From CAVTHW01 sp963734625 (GTDB taxonomy: Bacteria > Acidobacteriota > Terriglobia > Bryobacterales > Bryobacteraceae): a DNA stretch of 64,000 nt. The stretch spans positions 248,001 to 312,000 of the forward strand of contig CAVTHW010000020.1 in assembly GCA_963734625.1 (NCBI GenBank), written 5' to 3'. Both the position numbers and the translations under genes were made by a program. The notes beneath the pieces were generated by a model. It was not told where the DNA came from. It was given only the letters and a program-made list of their open reading frames with translations, and did no database searches. Below are positions 32,858 to 41,937 of this stretch, piece after piece; position 1 is the first letter of the stretch, and each line of letters opens with the position of its first letter.

Positions 32858-34081
32858 TCAATTCGCCTGTTGCGCTCTGGTGTGGATCCGTGTCCGGCTC
32901 CGGAAGAACAGCGCCACCATCAGCAGAATCGCCGCCGAACCGATGGCTGAACTAAGCCAAAAGCTCGTCCACTGACGCACTTCCTTCCCGTTCACCACGG
33001 TGGTGAACGAATCGAGCGCGACGCCCGAGAGCAGTGAGCCAGTGAACATCCCCACGCCATAGGTTACAAAGGTCAGAAAACCCTGAGCCGTTACCCTCAA
33101 GTTACCAGGAGCTTCCTGGTCGGCATACAACTGACCCGTCATGAAGAAGAAATCGAAACAGACTCCGTGCAGCAGGATGGCGAGGTAGAACATCCACATC
33201 CCCGTTCCCGCATTCCCATATGCCAGAAGGCCATAGCGCAACGACCATGCGAGCAGCCCGAGCATGATGATCGCCCGTACGCTCATCTTCCGGAATATCC
33301 AGGGCATCAGCAGCATCGCCAGGATTTCGGACGCCTGCCCCAGGGTCATCTTTCCCGCCGCGTTCCGCACCCCGGCCTCATTCAGGTACGCGTTCGTGAA
33401 CGAAAAGTAGAACGTCAGCGGAATGCAGCCGAGGATCATGGCGATGATGAACACCCGGTACGAGCGCCGCTTCAGCATCATAAGCGCATCGAGGCCGAGC
33501 AGGCTGCGCGCCGTGATCGGTTCACCCGCGCCCGCCGGCGGCGTGTGGGGCAGGGTCAAGCTGTACAGTCCCATCGCCACCGACGCCCCCGCCGCTAGCA
33601 GGAACATCGTCGGTGACTTCTCCACCGCCAGCCATCCGACAATCTGCCCAATGAAGATATGGCCGACCGTTCCGAACACGCGGATCAGCGGGAATTGCCC
33701 GCCAGCGTCCTTGATCTGCTTCATCGCGAGCGAATTCGTCAACGCGATCGTAGGGAAATAGCACAGGCAGTACGTGAGCATCAGGCCGTACACCGCCCCG
33801 AAGCTCGTCACCCGTGTCACAGCGTACAACAGCACGGCGCCGGCGAAGTGTAGCGCCGCGAGCACCTTTTCCGTGGAGAAGAACCGGTCCGCGATCATGC
33901 CCACGAAGAACGGTGAGATCATGCTGGCCAGCGCCGTCGTGCCGAAGACCGCCCCCGCCTCTGTCCCCGAGAAATGCAGGGTCGCCGTCAGATACGTCCC
34001 GAGTGTCACGTACCAGGCCCCCCAGACGACATAATTCAGGAACATCATGAAGCTCAACCGCGCGCCGCGCGAAAAGGGCAT
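32858..34081 (-). CDS. MFS transporter of the nucleoside:H+ symporter (NupG/XapB-like) type
   Basis: 407 residues with about twelve membrane helices. The opening RLSFMMFLNYVVWGAWYVTL, the segment GMIADRFFSTEKVLAALHFA, the motif QFPLIRVFGTVGHIFIGQIV and the late CFDFFFMTGQLYADQEAP identify the nucleoside/H+ symporter-like MFS group. Substrate may be a nucleoside or a sugar derivative. It is convergent with the dehydrogenase gene (2-base gap) and divergent from the DUF1080 gene, a pairing that suggests uptake of compounds released by the exported enzymes. Confidence 0.88.
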   Translation of the reverse strand: MPFSRGARLSFMMFLNYVVWGAWYVTLGTYLTATLHFSGTEAGAVFGTTALASMISPFFVGMIADRFFSTEKVLAALHFAGAVLLYAVTRVTSFGAVYGLMLTYCLCYFPTIALTNSLAMKQIKDAGGQFPLIRVFGTVGHIFIGQIVGWLAVEKSPTMFLLAAGASVAMGLYSLTLPHTPPAGAGEPITARSLLGLDALMMLKRRSYRVFIIAMILGCIPLTFYFSFTNAYLNEAGVRNAAGKMTLGQASEILAMLLMPWIFRKMSVRAIIMLGLLAWSLRYGLLAYGNAGTGMWMFYLAILLHGVCFDFFFMTGQLYADQEAPGNLRVTAQGFLTFVTYGVGMFTGSLLSGVALDSFTTVVNGKEVRQWTSFWLSSAIGSAAILLMVALFFRSRTRIHTRAQQAN

Positions 34082-34165
34082 ACGGGAAGTGTAATCGATG
34101 GACGCGCTGCGCGAGAAGTTCTAAGGTTGGCGGGTCTGGTATACTCCCGGTAATTGGAACGCCAC

Positions 34166-34987
34166 ATGAGCCAACGCACTTCGAATCTTGGAAGGGCGGC
34201 CGCGCTCGCTTGCCTCGCCCTGATGTGCGGCAGCGGACGCGCGGCGGACAATCAACTTTCCGCCCAGGAGAAAGCCTCAGGCTGGCAGCTCCTTTTCGAT
34301 GGCCGGACATTCGCCGGATGGGAGGATCCGTCGAAGAAATCCCCGCCCGGCGACTCGTTCATCATCGTCGACGGCTGTCTGAAGGCGACGGCTCGCCCTC
34401 GGATTTCGGAAGACCTCTTTACTACGGATACTTACCGCGACTTCGAACTCGAGTTTGTGTGGAAGATCGCGCCGGCCGGCAACAGCGGTATCAAGTACCG
34501 CATCCAGGACCGCGTCTTTCTGCTCGAAGGGGACTTCCCCAAGTTCGAGGACTTGGTAAACGCGTCTTTGAAGAAGCGGCCTGCGGGCCGCGCGGCGAAA
34601 GGGCAGGAATACGTAATCGGATTCGAGTTTCAGTTGCTCGACAATGCCTTGAATCCCGACGCGAAGAACGGCACGACCCACCAGGCAGGCGCACTGTATG
34701 ACGTGGCAGCGCCCTCGAAGGACGCCACGCGGCCCGTGGGTGAGTTCAATCACTCCCGTCTTGTGGTCGAGGGCGATCGCTACGAACACTGGTTGAATGG
34801 TGTGAAGGTGGTGGCCGGCAGCCTGTCCGGCCCCGAAGCGGCCGCCAGCGCCGCCCGCCGCTGGGGCGTGGGTTCGCCGGTCTATGAACTCCTGGCGAGA
34901 CAGCCCCGCCGCGATTGCCAGATCTCGCTCCAAAACCACAACAGCGAGGCCTGGTTCCGCAACATCAAGATCCGCAGGCTGAAATAG
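34166..34987 (+). CDS. Exported DUF1080 (3-keto-disaccharide hydrolase-like) protein
   Basis: 273 residues with a leader (LGRAAALACLALMCGSGRAA) and one DUF1080 domain of concanavalin-type beta-sandwich: GWQLLFDGRTFAGWEDPSKK, FELEFVWKIAPAGNSGIKYR, a loop with YVIGFEFQLLDN, and the final ISLQNHNSEAWFRNIKIRRL. Members bind or hydrolyse sugar (3-keto-glycosides) and are abundant in acidobacteria, planctomycetes and verrucomicrobia. ATG 34166 was preferred to an upstream TTG. Periplasmic or extracellular. Confidence 0.92.
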   Translation: MSQRTSNLGRAAALACLALMCGSGRAADNQLSAQEKASGWQLLFDGRTFAGWEDPSKKSPPGDSFIIVDGCLKATARPRISEDLFTTDTYRDFELEFVWKIAPAGNSGIKYRIQDRVFLLEGDFPKFEDLVNASLKKRPAGRAAKGQEYVIGFEFQLLDNALNPDAKNGTTHQAGALYDVAAPSKDATRPVGEFNHSRLVVEGDRYEHWLNGVKVVAGSLSGPEAAASAARRWGVGSPVYELLARQPRRDCQISLQNHNSEAWFRNIKIRRLK

Positions 34988-35081
34988 CGGGAGCAGCAGG
35001 CTCGTCGCCAGCGGGAGATAGAATACGGAGTGCTTGCTCTTGATCAGGATGTTGCACGCAATGCCCCCAGTGGAGATGGTC

Positions 35082-35186
35082 ATGAACACCGTTCTCCGTG
35101 ATGAACAACGACGTAGGGCAGTCGGCGCGTTGAAAGAATACTTCGCCGCTCCAGTGGACGAACGCTGGAAGCAGGTCGGACTGTGA
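35082..35186 (+). CDS. Possible 34-residue protein overlapping the start of gltS
   Basis: An ATG with GGAG 6-8 bases upstream opens a 34-codon frame (beginning MNTVLRDEQRRRAVGALKEY, ending DERWKQVGL) whose TGA overlaps the GTG of gltS as GTGA. The peptide is charged and helical with no membrane segment. The coupling and the ribosome site support translation, perhaps as a leader peptide that sets gltS expression; conservation is untested. Confidence 0.4.
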   Translation: MNTVLRDEQRRRAVGALKEYFAAPVDERWKQVGL

Positions 35187-36427
35187 GCCCCGTCATTGTC
35201 AGGCTCAACGCCATCCAGGTGCTCGCGCTGTCTGCCTTCGGCGTCGCCATGGGTGCGTGGCTGAAGAGGAAGATCCCGCTTCTCGACCGCCTGAACATTC
35301 CCGCCCCCGTGGTGGCAGGGCTGTGCTACGCCCTGTTCACCCTTGCCGTGCGCGACCGTTGGCTCAACTTCGAAATGGACCTCGTCTTACGTGACATCCT
35401 GATGGTCGCCTTCTTCACCACGGTGGGTATGAGCGCGAGCCTGCAACTGGTCCGGGCGGGCGGGGCGCAGGTCCTGACCTTCTTCGGCCTGGCAACCGTC
35501 GCCGCTGTACTACAGAACCTTCTGGGCGTCGGGCTGGCCAAGGTCTTCGGGCTGAACCCGCTGCTCGGGATTATTTCCGGCTCGGTCGCGCTAACGGGGG
35601 GACCCGCGACAGCGCTCGCCTTCGGCCGGACTTTCGAGAGTCTTGGCGTCTCCGGAGCCACGACGGTGGGCATCGCTTCGGCTACCTTTGGCATCACCGC
35701 AGGGGGCCTGCTGGGCGGTTACATCGGCGGAGGGCTGATCCGCCGGCACCGATTGCATGCCTCCTCAGGCCGGCCCGGCGACCAGCGCGCGGCAGCCGAG
35801 GCAATTGTCTATGCCGGGGATTCACCTGAGGCCGCCTCCAGCGCGCTCGACGAAGAACGGGACGCAGAGCGATCGCCGCTGCTGAACAACCTGGTAGCGG
35901 TGTCTATCGCCATGGGTTTGGGGACGCTGCTGAGCACCGCGATCGAGAGAGCGGGCGTGGTACTGCCGGCCTACGTCGGCGCGATGATCGCCGCGGGTGT
36001 GCTGCGGAACGTCGACGACCGTTCTCACTTCCTCAAGATTTCCCAGCATCACCTCGACACCATCGGCAACATCTCGCTTTACCTCTTCATCGTCATGGCC
36101 CTCCTGACGTTGCGGCTCTGGGAGTTGGTGCACCTGGCGGCCCCCATGGCGGTGATTCTGGCGGCGCAGGTCATGCTGATCTGGATACTTTGCAACACAG
36201 CCTCGTTCCGGTTGATGGGCCGGGACTACGAGTCCGCCGTGATGGCCGGCGGATTCTGCGGATTCATGCTGGGCACCACCGCAAACGCGCTGGCCTGCAT
36301 GGACGTGCTTTCGAAGAAGTTCGGCCCCGCTCCGCGGGCGTTCATTGTCGTGCCGCTCGTCGGAGCGTTCCTGATAGACTTCACCAACGCGCTGATCATC
36401 ACGGTGATGACCAACCTGCTGCGCTGA
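35183..36427 (+). CDS. gltS: Sodium/glutamate symporter GltS
   Basis: 414 residues with about ten to twelve membrane helices. Signatures: KRKIPLLDRLNIPAPVVAGL near the N terminus, MVAFFTTVGMSASLQLVRAG, the pore-loop GIISGSVALTGGPATALAFG, and the second GGFCGFMLGTTANALACMDV loop, as in the two inverted GltS repeats. A hydrophilic stretch (about 195-235) links the halves. It imports glutamate with Na+. It starts with GTG, overlapping a small upstream frame. Confidence 0.93.
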   Translation: MSPVIVRLNAIQVLALSAFGVAMGAWLKRKIPLLDRLNIPAPVVAGLCYALFTLAVRDRWLNFEMDLVLRDILMVAFFTTVGMSASLQLVRAGGAQVLTFFGLATVAAVLQNLLGVGLAKVFGLNPLLGIISGSVALTGGPATALAFGRTFESLGVSGATTVGIASATFGITAGGLLGGYIGGGLIRRHRLHASSGRPGDQRAAAEAIVYAGDSPEAASSALDEERDAERSPLLNNLVAVSIAMGLGTLLSTAIERAGVVLPAYVGAMIAAGVLRNVDDRSHFLKISQHHLDTIGNISLYLFIVMALLTLRLWELVHLAAPMAVILAAQVMLIWILCNTASFRLMGRDYESAVMAGGFCGFMLGTTANALACMDVLSKKFGPAPRAFIVVPLVGAFLIDFTNALIITVMTNLLR

Positions 36428-36508
36428 AGTGGGCCCCCTGGCCGCGTGGCCTGGGGCTGGTGGTAGAATACCCTGTCCAGGCCGGCTTTTTTGTAAAGAG
36501 AGAACGCT

Positions 36509-37327
36509 ATGAAAGAACTACTGGCATCTATTGTGCTTGCCGCTTGTCTTCAGGTTGCATCCTTCGCTCAAGTGCGACCCATGCAGTTTGAGGGGAAAGA
36601 AGTTTTCAAGAGTGACGATGTCGTTTTCCGTCAGATCGATGAACACACCTGGGTGGGTTCAGGGCATCTGATGGCCAGCGAGAGCTTGTATCTTGTGGAA
36701 GGAAACGACAAAGCTGTTCTGATTGACGCCGGCACCAGGATTGCCGATTTGGACAAGGCTGCCGCTTCTATAACAAAGAAACCGATCATGCTGGTTGCCA
36801 CCCATGCCCATCCGGATCACACCGGTTCGGCAATTAACTACTTTCCCGAACTATACATTAACCCAGCCGACGCGGGATCGCCGTTATTGGCGAATTACAA
36901 AGGCAAGATCCAGGAGTTGAAGGACGGGCAGATTATCGACCTGGGGGGGAGGAGTCTGGAAGTGGTCTATACGCCGGCGCACACGCCTGGCTCCACCACC
37001 CTGATCGACAGGAAAGCCGGTTACGGCTTCAGCGGCGATTCCTTCGGCTCTGGAAATCTGCTTTTGTCCGGCACCTTCTCCACGCTCGTGGAAACCTGCC
37101 AGAAGATGAGCGCACTGATGGAGAAAGCCGGGATTAAGTCTCTTTATCCGGGGCACTTTATGGGCAAGAACGTAGAAACGAAGCAGCGGGTGGATGATAT
37201 GGTGACTCTCAGCAAGGATGTCTTAGCCGGCAAGGTCAAGGGTGAGACAGGCGGCAGGGGGGCCGGGAGTCTAATCGTTTCAGCTTACGGCGTTCGTATT
37301 AACTATAGCGAAAGGAATCTTAAATAG
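36509..37327 (+). CDS. Exported MBL-fold metallohydrolase
   Basis: 272 residues. Sec leader (LLASIVLAACLQVASFAQ). The metallo-beta-lactamase fold shows VATHAHPDHTGSAINYFPEL (HxHxDH zinc motif), then TPAHTPGSTTLIDRK (third His), the GFSGDSFGSGN Asp and LYPGHFMGKN with the last His. Sequence style is closer to glyoxalase II-like/lactonase hydrolases than to true beta-lactamases. An AGAGA purine stretch precedes the ATG. It is monocistronic as far as visible. Confidence 0.9.
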   Translation: MKELLASIVLAACLQVASFAQVRPMQFEGKEVFKSDDVVFRQIDEHTWVGSGHLMASESLYLVEGNDKAVLIDAGTRIADLDKAAASITKKPIMLVATHAHPDHTGSAINYFPELYINPADAGSPLLANYKGKIQELKDGQIIDLGGRSLEVVYTPAHTPGSTTLIDRKAGYGFSGDSFGSGNLLLSGTFSTLVETCQKMSALMEKAGIKSLYPGHFMGKNVETKQRVDDMVTLSKDVLAGKVKGETGGRGAGSLIVSAYGVRINYSERNLK

Positions 37328-37422
37328 GCGATAATCCGCTTCCACTGGGCCTACAGTGAAATGCGATGCAATCCGGCCCGCTACGCCTCGCGCACGGATG
37401 GACGTTGAACCGCGGCCCGGGC

Positions 37423-37998
37423 ATGTCCCGATCGCTGGTGCGCGAGTTCATTCGCCCGGCCGTTCGCGCCGTACCCTCCTCGTTGGCGCGGCGGTTGGGT
37501 TCTTGCCGGATTTCGTTCCTGGCGGAAGCGGCAGCCGGCGCGGCCTCCCAATGGACCATAACCGATAGCGGGCTGGAAGTATCGGTTACGACCAAGGGGT
37601 TTGAAGAGCATGACGTCGCGATGGAACTACTTCTGTGCCTCGGCCAGGCACTCTGGGAGAGACTGTCGGACGCGGAACTGCGTGCGTATTGGGTGCTGCT
37701 GTGCGACGAGATCAGCGCGGGGATCGAGGGCGAGATCGACGAGCAGGCGCTTGAGGAAAAGCGCTCCCTGTTCGAACGCCGGTCCCATGCGAACAGCACC
37801 GGGCGCCTCATGCGTTACAGCCGTGCTTCCTTCGCTGGAACGGCGGCCGAGTACGTTCACTGCCTCTGGCACGAAGTCACCGTTCGAACCGGTCCGGACT
37901 ACCTGCCGGCGCAGCCGTTGCGGCGGCGCCTGGAATTAATGGAGCGGTGGTTCCCGCCGGACCGCGGGCACCGCCTGTTCCCGGCGACCCGCGGGTAG
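37423..37998 (+). CDS. Conserved protein of unknown function
   Basis: About 191 residues, largely helical and acidic in the middle (AELRAYWVLLCDEISAGIEG, then EIDEQALEEKRSLFERRS), with a Cys pair and a Trp/Pro-rich end (LELMERWFPPDRGHRLFP). No leader, membrane helix or known motif was seen. The start is uncertain: ATG 37423 (MSRSLVREFI) looks better than ATG 37366. It is 25 bases upstream of the DRG-like GTPase gene and may be in its transcript. Confidence 0.6.
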   Translation: MSRSLVREFIRPAVRAVPSSLARRLGSCRISFLAEAAAGAASQWTITDSGLEVSVTTKGFEEHDVAMELLLCLGQALWERLSDAELRAYWVLLCDEISAGIEGEIDEQALEEKRSLFERRSHANSTGRLMRYSRASFAGTAAEYVHCLWHEVTVRTGPDYLPAQPLRRRLELMERWFPPDRGHRLFPATRG

Positions 37999-38023
37999 CG
38001 CTATTCTGGCTGGCGAAGGGACC

Positions 38024-38971
38024 ATGTCGGCGAACCTAACCCCCGACTACCTCAGCGCTGAGCGAGACTACAAGAGCGCGTCGACTCATCAAGAGAAGAT
38101 CGCGGCGCTGGAACGCATGCTGGCCACCGTGCCCAAGCACAAGGGCACGGAAAAGCTCCAGGCCGACATCAAGCACCGGCTGTCGCAGGAGCGCAAGGAA
38201 GCGCACAGTAAGGGGGCGCCGCACTCGGTCCCCTTCTACCTCGTCGAGAAGGAAGGCGCCGCGCAGGTGGCGCTTGCCGGCCCGCCGAACTCAGGCAAAT
38301 CGCGGCTCCTCGCGGCGCTGACCCACGCCCGGCCGGAGGTGGCGGATTACCCTTTCACCACGCGCGTACCCATCCCGGGCATGATGCCCTTCGAGGATAT
38401 CCAGATCCAGCTCCTGGACTTGCCGCCGTTAAGCCGGGAATTCACGGAGCCGTGGCTCCCCCAGGTGATTCGCGGGTCAACCGCCAGTGTACTGGTGGTG
38501 GACCTGAGCGAGGCAGACGTGCTGGACGAGATCGGGTTTGTCGAAACGCTGTTCGAAGATCGGCGGCTAAGACCGCCGAAATTGCTGGTCGCCAATAAGC
38601 TCGATCTGGACGGCGCCGCGGAGGTTCTCACCGCCATGGCGGAGTTGTACGGCGGCCGGTACCGTGTACTCGGGATCTCGGCCGCTGAAGGGCGCAACCT
38701 GGACGCTTTCCGGCGCGAAGTGGTCGACATGCTCGAGTTGGTGCGCGTGTACACCAAGCGGCCCGGCAAGAAGACCGATCTGGATCGGCCCTACGTGTTG
38801 CATCGCGGCCAAACCGTGATCGACGCGGCGCGCTTGGTCCACAAGGACTTCGCGGAGAACCTTAAATTCGCCAGGTTGTACCGCGCGGAGCAGGGCCCCT
38901 CGCCGCAGGGGATGATGGTGGAGCGGAGCCACCTAGTCAGGGACGGCGACGTCCTCGAGTTTCACCTTTAG
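38024..38971 (+). CDS. DRG/Obg-related GTPase with a C-terminal TGS domain
   Basis: 315 residues. A helical N-terminal part (about 1-70), then a G domain with P-loop GPPNSGKS at 86-93, switch segment DYPFTTRVPIPGMMP, G3 position LLDLPPLS, and G4 VANKLDLDG, followed by a C-terminal TGS domain (about 240-315; RPYVLHRGQTVIDAARLVHK). This is the layout of the DRG branch of Obg-like GTPases, thought to act on ribosomes or RNA. The usual DxxG motif is DLPP here, as in some relatives. Cytoplasmic. Confidence 0.88.
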   Translation: MSANLTPDYLSAERDYKSASTHQEKIAALERMLATVPKHKGTEKLQADIKHRLSQERKEAHSKGAPHSVPFYLVEKEGAAQVALAGPPNSGKSRLLAALTHARPEVADYPFTTRVPIPGMMPFEDIQIQLLDLPPLSREFTEPWLPQVIRGSTASVLVVDLSEADVLDEIGFVETLFEDRRLRPPKLLVANKLDLDGAAEVLTAMAELYGGRYRVLGISAAEGRNLDAFRREVVDMLELVRVYTKRPGKKTDLDRPYVLHRGQTVIDAARLVHKDFAENLKFARLYRAEQGPSPQGMMVERSHLVRDGDVLEFHL

Positions 38972-38986
38972 GAGCGGACTGTTCCA

Positions 38987-39379
38987 TTGCCGATTATGAC
39001 CGCCGACAACGAAGCCAATCCTTTCCAGATCTGCGGGTCCTGCAAACGGGCCTGGTTATCGTGGGACAGCTTTGTCCTGGATCCGGCCGTGCGGCTGCTG
39101 GGGCTGCAGGCGGTGTTCACCGACCGGGATTTCAACGTGCTGGTCTTCGAGCACGGTTGCGGCAGCTCAATCTCGATCCTCACCCCGCGGCTGCGCCATC
39201 TTCTACCTGAACCGGAACCGGGAGACCCACCTGCCAGGCTGCGGGGCACTGACCAGTGCCGGAAGCACTGTCTCCACTTGGAGGACCTGGAAGCGTGCGA
39301 CGCGCCCTGCACCAACGCGCGGGACCGTGAGCTTATCCTGCTCGTACAGCGCATGAAACGGGGAACTCGGGCTTCGTAG
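38987..39379 (+). CDS. Small Cys-rich protein, probable metal-binding
   Basis: About 130 residues with CGSCKRAW near the N terminus and a C-terminal cluster with Cys in DQCRKHCLHLEDLEACDAPC, suggestive of zinc or Fe-S binding. The middle is beta-rich (LQAVFTDRDFNVLVFEHGCG). The family is not recognised. The start is TTG 38987 (AGGAG 12 bases upstream) or ATG 38996. It follows the GTPase gene by 15 bases, so cotranscription is likely. Confidence 0.6.
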   Translation: MPIMTADNEANPFQICGSCKRAWLSWDSFVLDPAVRLLGLQAVFTDRDFNVLVFEHGCGSSISILTPRLRHLLPEPEPGDPPARLRGTDQCRKHCLHLEDLEACDAPCTNARDRELILLVQRMKRGTRAS

Positions 39380-39385
39380 CGGCCT

Positions 39386-40978
39386 TCACGCCAGCCGCCC
39401 TGTGATCCGCGCTAGATTCACCGACCGGGCGATTTCCTTGCCGCCGGCGAAGACGCGCAGCCCCTTTCCATTGCCGAACTTGCTGCCCGTCTTATCCCAG
39501 AAGATGGTCAGGATTCGGCCGTGGTACGGCACTCGGTCAAGGCAAAACCAATCCCATCTGCCGGCGGGGACGAGAGGATTGACTTCGACAACGTCGTCCG
39601 CGCGGGGCCGCAAGCCGGCGAGGCCGGTGATCACAATATCCGCATAGCCGGAGTGATTGTAATGGTCGCCACGCCCGTAGAAAGTCTTCTTCGCGATCTT
39701 CCTCGCGCGCGCCAGCCATTCTCCAGTAAGCGGATTCAGGTTCTCATCGATCCAAGGAATCACCTGCCCATCGGGCAATTTCAGACGCTGGCTGTGAGTG
39801 TACGTCAGAAACGTTTCGAAGTAGTCCTTCTTTCCTATGGCGTCCTGACGGAACCCGGTCAGGACGTTGGCCAGAGCCCGGAGGGTTATGGTGGTCGCGA
39901 ACGGCCAACTCGGCCCGTTCCACTGGCAGTCGTCGCCCTGTTCGGCGATCTGGAACTTCCGGCTGCGCCGCTCGGCTGTAGTCGGTCCGAAGGGAGCGTA
40001 GAAGCCACTCGGGTCGGTCAACTGCTTCCACGCTGCTTCGTATCCCGCACGGTCGTCCGGAAGATTAAAATACCACGGCGTATACCCGATGTTCTCCCGC
40101 TCTCCCGCGGACGCGCCGGATTCCAGCACGGTCTCGAAAAAGGCCGCGTTCCTGTTCCACAGACGCTCCTGAACCAGCGCCTTCAGTCGGGCGGCCTTCT
40201 CCCGAAACTCTCGAGCTACCGCTCCCCTGCTGGCTAGCGCCGCGATGGCTGCAATGGCCTTCGCGTTGCCGTACATGTAACTGTTGATGCTCGGCCGCAG
40301 GTTCCGAACGGCACGCCCGCCGCTGGCCGACTCCTCCATCCCGTCGGATACATCCCGCTGCCAAAACAGGCCGCTCGGGGTCAGGCGCTCACGCTCCCAG
40401 GTCACATAGTCCAGAAGCAGGGAGTCAAGGTAGGCGACGAGCGAGTCGCGATTCCCGTCCGCCAGCCAGCGGTCGTAAATCGCCGCTGCCGCCCAGCCGC
40501 TGAACTGGTGAAAGTTCTTTCTCAGTCCACCGTTCTCGCCCGAGCGCAGCCAGAAGTGAATGTCCTGTTCAAGGAACTCGCGGTCGTGCAGCCAGCGGCC
40601 CTCTTCTACGTGATGCCCGAAGGCGCAACTGAGCGAATTGTACTCTCCGGCGTGACTCACCGGCTTGAGGAACTCGGTGATGATGAACCCGGCAGGAGTC
40701 TGCTTGATATGCTTGCGGAAAGTCCACCAGCGGAAGTAGTAGGTCCGCTCCACATCCGGATCGGGGCAAGTGAACAATGGGATGTTCCGCTTCAGCCATG
40801 CCCACGACTCCCGGTCGGGCACGAAGTTCGCAACGTCCTCGTTCACCATCCGATTGAATTCTTCGATGTAGTGACGGAAGCTCTCGGGATCGAGCACCGG
40901 CGGGCGGCGCGGCGCCGCGGCGTGCGCTGGGTTCACAGCGACTGCGGCCATGCAGCCTAGAAAGGTCTTCCTCGTCAT
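39386..40978 (-). CDS. Exported MGH1/GH63-type glycoside hydrolase
   Basis: 530 residues with a leader (MTRKTFLGCMAAVAVNPAHA). The rest is an (alpha/alpha)6-barrel enzyme related to GH63/GH37 and the MGH1-type family: YYFRWWTFRKHIKQTPAGFI, the acid region FWQRDVSDGMEESASGGRAV (Asp-Gly-Met-Glu), NINSYMYGN-like helix, QGDDCQWNGPSWPFATTITL and HYNHSGYADIVITGLAGLRP. These correspond to the conserved trehalase/mannosylglycerate hydrolase motifs. It would release glucose or related sugars from alpha-linked substrates outside the cytoplasm. It diverges from the GH43-like gene at 41044. Confidence 0.88.
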   Translation of the reverse strand: MTRKTFLGCMAAVAVNPAHAAAPRRPPVLDPESFRHYIEEFNRMVNEDVANFVPDRESWAWLKRNIPLFTCPDPDVERTYYFRWWTFRKHIKQTPAGFIITEFLKPVSHAGEYNSLSCAFGHHVEEGRWLHDREFLEQDIHFWLRSGENGGLRKNFHQFSGWAAAAIYDRWLADGNRDSLVAYLDSLLLDYVTWERERLTPSGLFWQRDVSDGMEESASGGRAVRNLRPSINSYMYGNAKAIAAIAALASRGAVAREFREKAARLKALVQERLWNRNAAFFETVLESGASAGERENIGYTPWYFNLPDDRAGYEAAWKQLTDPSGFYAPFGPTTAERRSRKFQIAEQGDDCQWNGPSWPFATTITLRALANVLTGFRQDAIGKKDYFETFLTYTHSQRLKLPDGQVIPWIDENLNPLTGEWLARARKIAKKTFYGRGDHYNHSGYADIVITGLAGLRPRADDVVEVNPLVPAGRWDWFCLDRVPYHGRILTIFWDKTGSKFGNGKGLRVFAGGKEIARSVNLARITGRLA

Positions 40979-41043
40979 CGGCGACCGGCTTTTTAAGGAG
41001 TCCGAGACTTAGTATACTGCCCGTGAGCGGGAGGAGACGCGCG

Positions 41044-41937
41044 ATGCGGCACTGGCTATCCGGACTGGCGGTGTTGTTCCTATTGCCACTCGCTCAAGCC
41101 GCGCAGCCCATGCTCTTTGTCTATTTCAAGGAACCCGCGAACATGGGCGTGTTCTACGCGATCAGCGACGACGGGTACAACTGGAGGACGCTAAACAACG
41201 ACAAGCCTTGGATCGGGATCGAGCATCAGGGCGAGTTGATCCGGGACCCGTTCATAACCCGAGGTCCTGACCAGGAATTTCATATGGTCTGGACGTGGGC
41301 CTGGCGCGGCCAGTCTATCGGCTACGCCCATTCCCGCGACTTGGTGACCTGGTCCGAACAGCGCGAGATTCCTCTCATGACGGATACTCCAGGCACGCGG
41401 AACACCTGGGCGCCGGAGATCTACTGGAACGCCACGAAATCGAAGTGGCTCATCATTTGGTCGAGCACGGTCGACGGTAAGCACGCCGGCAACCGGATCT
41501 ACAGCGCTGAAACGGCCGACTTCAAGACCGTCAGCCAGCCGCGGATCTTTTTCGACCCAGGCTACGAAGTCATCGACGCCACCCTGATATTCACGCGGGG
41601 CCGGCACTACATGGTATTCAAGGACGAGCGCGCGGAGCCCGTGCGCAAATTCATGAAGATCGCCGACGGCCCGACCCTGGAAGGGCCTTGGGGGAACATC
41701 AGCGAGGAGTTCACCGTCTCCTGGTCGGAGGGCCCGTCGATCGCACAGGTGGGAGGAGACTACATCGTCTACTACGATCACTATCGGGACCCTAGACGTT
41801 ATGAGGCTGTCCGCTCGCCGGACCTGAAGCAGTGGACACCGGTAACTGACCGGATGCGCTTTCCGGAAGCCTGCAAACACGGGAGCTTTCTCAAGATCAC
41901 CGAGCGGGAGCGGGACCTCCTGCTGAAGGCGCGATGA
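41044..41937 (+). CDS. Exported GH43-like five-bladed beta-propeller protein
   Basis: About 297 residues. Leader (LSGLAVLFLLPLAQAAQP), then propeller blades typical of GH43/62/DUF families: YNWRTLNNDKPWIGIEHQGE, IRDPFITRGPDQEFHMVWTW, NTWAPEIYWNATKSKWLIIW (the central WAPE motif), VIDATLIFTRGRHYMVFKDE and SEGPSIAQVGGDYIVYYDHY. The three acidic residues (Asp in RDPF, Asp in IDATL, Glu in SEGP) match GH43 catalytic positions. GGAGGAG is 7 bases before ATG 41044. It overlaps the SUMF1 gene by four bases. Substrate is probably an arabinan, xylan or related glycan. Confidence 0.87.
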   Translation: MRHWLSGLAVLFLLPLAQAAQPMLFVYFKEPANMGVFYAISDDGYNWRTLNNDKPWIGIEHQGELIRDPFITRGPDQEFHMVWTWAWRGQSIGYAHSRDLVTWSEQREIPLMTDTPGTRNTWAPEIYWNATKSKWLIIWSSTVDGKHAGNRIYSAETADFKTVSQPRIFFDPGYEVIDATLIFTRGRHYMVFKDERAEPVRKFMKIADGPTLEGPWGNISEEFTVSWSEGPSIAQVGGDYIVYYDHYRDPRRYEAVRSPDLKQWTPVTDRMRFPEACKHGSFLKITERERDLLLKAR

